From assembly GCA_016463105.1 (NCBI GenBank), contig JAEMRY010000030.1, forward strand, positions 1-15,478: a DNA stretch of 15,478 bases, in the 5' to 3' direction. This document shows positions 12,314-15,478 of the stretch, one piece after another; position 1 is the stretch's first letter, and every line of letters begins with the position of its first letter. Below the pieces are notes generated by a model. It had not been told where the DNA came from. It ran no database searches and was given only the letters and a program-made list of their open reading frames with translations. The stretch comes from Ilumatobacteraceae bacterium. GTDB taxonomy: Bacteria; Actinomycetota; Acidimicrobiia; Acidimicrobiales; Ilumatobacteraceae. Made by a program: the position numbers and the translations under genes.

Positions 12314-13585
12314 ATGCCTGTAACTGTCGTCGTTGGAACCCAATGGGGAGACGAAGGCAAGGCAAAAATAATTGATTTACTTGCTGACTCGCATCAAATC
12401 GTCGCTCGTTATCAAGGTGGACACAATGCTGGACACACAGTTGTTGTCGGTGACCAAAAATATGCGCTGCAACTTGTACCTAGTGGCGTTTTTTACGAGC
12501 ACGTCACTCCAATAATTGGTAATGGCGTAGTTGTTGATCTGCCGACTTTGTTTAACGAAATTGACACTCTTGAATCACGCGGAATCTCATGTGAGAGATT
12601 AAAAGTTTCGAGTCTTGCTCATTTAATTTTTCCGTGGCATCAAGCCCATGATGCAATCAGTGAATTCAATCTTGGCGAGAACAAGATCGGCACAACTCTT
12701 AAAGGAATTGGTCCGGCATATGCCGACAAAGCCCGACGCGTTGGTATTCGTGTTGGAGATGTGCGCGACCCAAAGCGGTTTAGCGAACTTGTACGTGAGC
12801 GAGCAGTCGCAGAACAGAAAGTTTTGACCGCCCTTGGTTCTGAAAAACTTGATATTGACGCAATCGTGACGCGCTTTATTGATCTCGGCGCACGCCTTTT
12901 GCCATATGTTGCTGACACCGTAAATCTGTTGCATAATTCGCTAGATCGCAACGAACAAGTTTTACTTGAAGGCGCTCAAGCAACATTTTTAGATGTTGAT
13001 CATGGCACTTATCCATTCGTGACTTCTTCTAATCCAACTGCTGGCGGAGCGTGTGCCGGATCTGGCCTTGGGCCCCGCGATATCACCCGCATTGTTGGCA
13101 TCGCTAAGGCGTACACAACAAGAGTTGGTAGCGGACCGTTTCCATCAGAACTGATTGGTGCTCTTGGTGACAAGATTGTGGATATTGGCCACGAATTTGG
13201 AACCGTTACGGGTCGTCGTCGTCGACCAGGTTGGCTAGATCTTGTGATGTTGCGCCACGCAGTGCGTTTAAATTCATTGACAGAAATTGCTCTGACGAAA
13301 CTTGATGTCTTGGATACATTCGAAACAGTGCGAGTATGCATTGGGTATGAAATGAACGGCAAACTACTTTCTGGGTATCCAGATAATCCAGAATTACTTA
13401 GCGCTGTGACACCGCAATACGTAGATATTCAAGGTTGGAAGACAGATGTGCGCAAGGTGCGAAAATTTAGTGATCTTCCAACACAAGCTCGAACTCTTGT
13501 TGAACTCGTCGAAAAACATGTCGGTGTGCCAGTAACAATGATCGGCGTTGGCCCAGAACGAAATGAATGTGTCGTGCGAACATGA
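12314..13585 (+). CDS. purA: Adenylosuccinate synthetase
   Basis: Joins IMP and aspartate with GTP to form adenylosuccinate, the first committed step to AMP. The P-loop region GTQWGDEGKAKIIDLLA (8-24) holds the catalytic Asp13 and QGGHNAGHT (34-42) holds His41. IGTTLKGIGPAYADK (125-139), DVDHGTYPFVTSSN (227-240) and TVTGRRRRPGWLD (297-309) are also family marks. The usual GDEGKGK loop reads GDEGKAK here (Ala17). Length from the ATG at 12314 is 423, normal for the family. A TTG three bases earlier is in frame, but the SD AGGAG at 12303-12307 fits the ATG (six-base spacing). The stop overlaps the purB start by four bases (ATGA). Confidence 0.97.
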   Translation: MPVTVVVGTQWGDEGKAKIIDLLADSHQIVARYQGGHNAGHTVVVGDQKYALQLVPSGVFYEHVTPIIGNGVVVDLPTLFNEIDTLESRGISCERLKVSSLAHLIFPWHQAHDAISEFNLGENKIGTTLKGIGPAYADKARRVGIRVGDVRDPKRFSELVRERAVAEQKVLTALGSEKLDIDAIVTRFIDLGARLLPYVADTVNLLHNSLDRNEQVLLEGAQATFLDVDHGTYPFVTSSNPTAGGACAGSGLGPRDITRIVGIAKAYTTRVGSGPFPSELIGALGDKIVDIGHEFGTVTGRRRRPGWLDLVMLRHAVRLNSLTEIALTKLDVLDTFETVRVCIGYEMNGKLLSGYPDNPELLSAVTPQYVDIQGWKTDVRKVRKFSDLPTQARTLVELVEKHVGVPVTMIGVGPERNECVVRT

Positions 13586-14889
13586 TCGAGCGCTACAGCC
13601 TGCCTGAAATGTCAGAAATATTTTCGGATGAATCCAAGTTTCGTCGATATTTAGAAATCGAATTACTCGCAACGTCAGCACATAGTGAACTTGGCATTGT
13701 GCCACGAGATCACGCACAAGTTTGTCGTGACCGAGCACCAAAAATTGATAGTGAATTTGTTTCAGCCGTAAGTGAGCGTGAACGCGTAACCGATCATGAT
13801 GTTGCTGCATTTGTGGATGTCGTTCAACAACGCATCGGCATGCCAGCAGGCGCATGGATTCACCACGGGCTTACTAGTTCTGATGTTGTTGACACTGCTT
13901 GGTGTTGGATGTTGCGTGACGCCGCAGTATTGATTGATCGCGCACTCGTAGATTTCTATGAGGTGGTCGTATTGCTTGCAGAAAAACATCGCAACACCGT
14001 AATGATTGGACGCACGCACGGTATTCATGCTGAGCCGACAACATTTGGAGCAAAAGTTGCATTGTGGGCATTACAACTGCGCCGTGATCGTGAACGTCTG
14101 GCCACAGCCACACAAAGAATTGGTGTTTGTAAATTGTCTGGGGCAGTAGGCACCTATTCGAATATTGATCCACAGATCGAACTGAGTGTTGCAAAAGCGC
14201 TCGGGTTAACGCCGGTGCCAGCAACTCAAGTGATCGCTCGCGATCGCCACGCCGAATATTTGTGGGCTTGCGCAAGCATTGGCACCACGATCGAGACGAT
14301 TGCAGTTGAGTTGCGTCATTTGCAGCGCACAGAAGTTAATGAAGTGCGCGAAGGTTTTGCGGCTGGCCAAAAAGGTAGTTCTGCAATGCCACATAAGCGC
14401 AATCCAATTTCGTCTGAAACTTTGACAGGTTTGTCGCGTGTTTTGCGTGCCAATCTTCAAGTTGGGTTGCAAGACGTTGCTTTGTGGCACGAACGCGACA
14501 TCTCTCACTCGTCGGCCGAAAGAATCGTGTTGCCTGACTCGTCAATGCTTGCGTATTACATGTTGCGTCGGGCCACAAAACTAATGACAAATCTAGAAGT
14601 TGACTCTGCACGAATGATTAAAAACCTAAATTCGAGTCACGGCGTCATATTTTCACAGTCTGTATTGCTGGCACTTGTTGCTTCTGCAATGTCACGAGAT
14701 GACGCCTATCGATTAGTTCAAGAACTTGCAGCACGTGCAATAACTGAGTCATGTCAGTTTCGTGAACTTCTTGCGGCCGATAACAGAATTACTTTGTCAG
14801 CAAAACAATTAGATGAGATCTTTGATCTAGAAAAGTCTGTCAAACATACGAACCGTGTGTTTGACGCTCTTGCTTCGGCACAGTCTTAA
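13582..14889 (+). CDS. purB: Adenylosuccinate lyase
   Basis: Catalyses two fumarate-releasing steps of purine synthesis: SAICAR to AICAR, and adenylosuccinate to AMP. The second uses the product of the preceding purA. Superfamily signatures: HHGLTSSDVVDTA (94-106), RTHGIHAEPTT (144-154) and the mobile catalytic loop KGSSAMPHKRNPISSE (264-279). The 435 residues match the usual length. The ATG at 13582 overlaps the purA stop (ATGA), the expected coupled start. A GTG five codons earlier would lie inside purA and adds nothing family-like. pyrE begins 16 bases downstream on the same strand. Confidence 0.97.
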   Translation: MIERYSLPEMSEIFSDESKFRRYLEIELLATSAHSELGIVPRDHAQVCRDRAPKIDSEFVSAVSERERVTDHDVAAFVDVVQQRIGMPAGAWIHHGLTSSDVVDTAWCWMLRDAAVLIDRALVDFYEVVVLLAEKHRNTVMIGRTHGIHAEPTTFGAKVALWALQLRRDRERLATATQRIGVCKLSGAVGTYSNIDPQIELSVAKALGLTPVPATQVIARDRHAEYLWACASIGTTIETIAVELRHLQRTEVNEVREGFAAGQKGSSAMPHKRNPISSETLTGLSRVLRANLQVGLQDVALWHERDISHSSAERIVLPDSSMLAYYMLRRATKLMTNLEVDSARMIKNLNSSHGVIFSQSVLLALVASAMSRDDAYRLVQELAARAITESCQFRELLAADNRITLSAKQLDEIFDLEKSVKHTNRVFDALASAQS

Positions 14890-14905
14890 CGCAGAGTTGC
14901 TAGCA

Positions 14906-15475
14906 ATGTCGACACTGCCTGCACTCGACCCAGCAAGAGATGCATTACGCAAACATATTTTGCAACATTCACTCAAGACGGGTTCGTTCACACTTAAGTC
15001 AGGTCGCACCAGTAATTGGTTTTTAGATTCAAAACAAACCGCTTGTCGAAGCGATGGCATTTTGCTCGTCAGCGATGTTGCCCTAGCGATGTTGCCGAGC
15101 GATATTGATGCAATCGGTGGCCTAACGATGGGCGCAGACCCAGTTGCGTTCGGTATTGCTGCAGTTGCCGCAACTCGCGGTCGAGCGCTGCGCAGTTTTA
15201 GCGTGCGCAAAGAATCCAAAGATCACGGAGTAACTGGTCGAATCGCTGGTGCATTACAACCAGGCGACCGAGTGGCAATTGTTGAAGACACAGTTACTCG
15301 AGGCACCTCATTGTTTGAAGCAGTTGAAGTTGTGCGAGAGTTTGGTGCAATTCCAGTTTTTATTACTGTGATTGTTGATCGCGGTGGCACTTGTGAAGCA
15401 ATGGCTGCTCAGGCGAAAATCACTTACCAACCGATGTTGACTGCACTCGACCTCGGTTACGAATACGGATCGTAA
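14906..15475 (+). CDS. pyrE: Orotate phosphoribosyltransferase
   Basis: Transfers phosphoribose from PRPP to orotate, giving OMP in pyrimidine synthesis. Marks: HSLKTGSFTLKSGRTSNWFLD (21-41, orotate side), GGLTMGADP (71-79), the flexible loop RKESKDHG (101-108), and the PRPP-binding VAIVEDTVTRGTS (123-135). The start at ATG 14906 gives 189 residues, normal for PyrE. An in-frame GTG at 14855 would overlap purB by 35 bases and add 17 unlikely residues. There is only a weak GCAGAG before the ATG. The gene is complete; its TAA ends three bases before the window edge. It is probably co-transcribed with purA and purB. Confidence 0.96.
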   Translation: MSTLPALDPARDALRKHILQHSLKTGSFTLKSGRTSNWFLDSKQTACRSDGILLVSDVALAMLPSDIDAIGGLTMGADPVAFGIAAVAATRGRALRSFSVRKESKDHGVTGRIAGALQPGDRVAIVEDTVTRGTSLFEAVEVVREFGAIPVFITVIVDRGGTCEAMAAQAKITYQPMLTALDLGYEYGS

Positions 15476-15478
15476 AAC

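Noticed and set aside
13567..13581. GTG start of purB inside purA
   Set aside because: The ATGA overlap at 13582 is the typical coupled start and gives a family-like N-terminus.
14855..14905. GTG start of pyrE inside purB
   Set aside because: It adds 17 hydrophobic residues not expected for PyrE; ATG 14906 gives normal length.

Overview
The window is a dense, housekeeping stretch of a bacterial chromosome, moderate in G+C by eye. It most likely comes from an actinobacterium, possibly a streamlined planktonic member of the Acidimicrobiia or a relative. The evidence is the dnaK-grpE-dnaJ-hspR operon with a HAIR-type HspR operator, a dCTP deaminase of the mycobacterial dUMP-forming type, an EtfD-type membrane Fe-S oxidoreductase, and genes that start without a Shine-Dalgarno (SD) sequence. 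The phylum call is fairly firm; the class is a guess. From memory, the M. tuberculosis relatives of many of these genes (rpsR, rplI, dnaB, dcd, Rv0338c, dnaK to hspR, purA, pyrE) lie in the first half megabase after oriC, so an origin-proximal location is plausible.

Layout. (1) 30-2765, plus strand: rpsR and rplI (4-base overlap), a 192-base gap with two perfect DnaA boxes, dnaB, and a small two-helix membrane protein. (2) 2790-3299, minus strand: tRNA-Gly(CCC), then the ribosome-rescue hydrolase arfB 25 bases downstream, joined by a near-perfect palindrome that touches the arfB start codon. (3) 3380-3943, plus strand: dcd with a GTG start and a leaderless-looking promoter. (4) 3944-7475, minus strand: gpmA, then a stand-alone cyclic-nucleotide-binding protein, then a 759-residue EtfD-like oxidoreductase. 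(5) 7528-8421, plus strand: a ribokinase-family sugar kinase, divergent from gpmA. (6) 8410-12255, plus strand: HAIR operator, structured leader, dnaK, grpE, a zinc-finger-less dnaJ, and hspR. (7) 12314-15475, plus strand: purA and purB (4-base overlap), then pyrE.

How the parts fit. Translation and replication genes open the window. The heat-shock operon is probably a closed loop in which HspR, its last gene, represses the promoter through the HAIR element overlapping the ribokinase stop codon. purA and purB together convert IMP to AMP, and pyrE adds pyrimidine synthesis. The EtfD-like protein probably passes electrons from acyl-CoA oxidation to the quinone pool.

I saw no mobile element, CRISPR array, phage gene, toxin-antitoxin pair or defence gene, and no undescribed multi-gene system. 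The points of interest are regulatory and structural: DnaA boxes before dnaB, the tRNA-arfB hairpin, the HAIR operator and leader hairpin of dnaK, palindromes at both convergent gene junctions, an inverted repeat before the EtfD-like gene, a DnaJ without zinc finger, a cysteine-free S18 with a long charged tail, and an altered P-loop in PurA. No gap between genes exceeds 300 bases.
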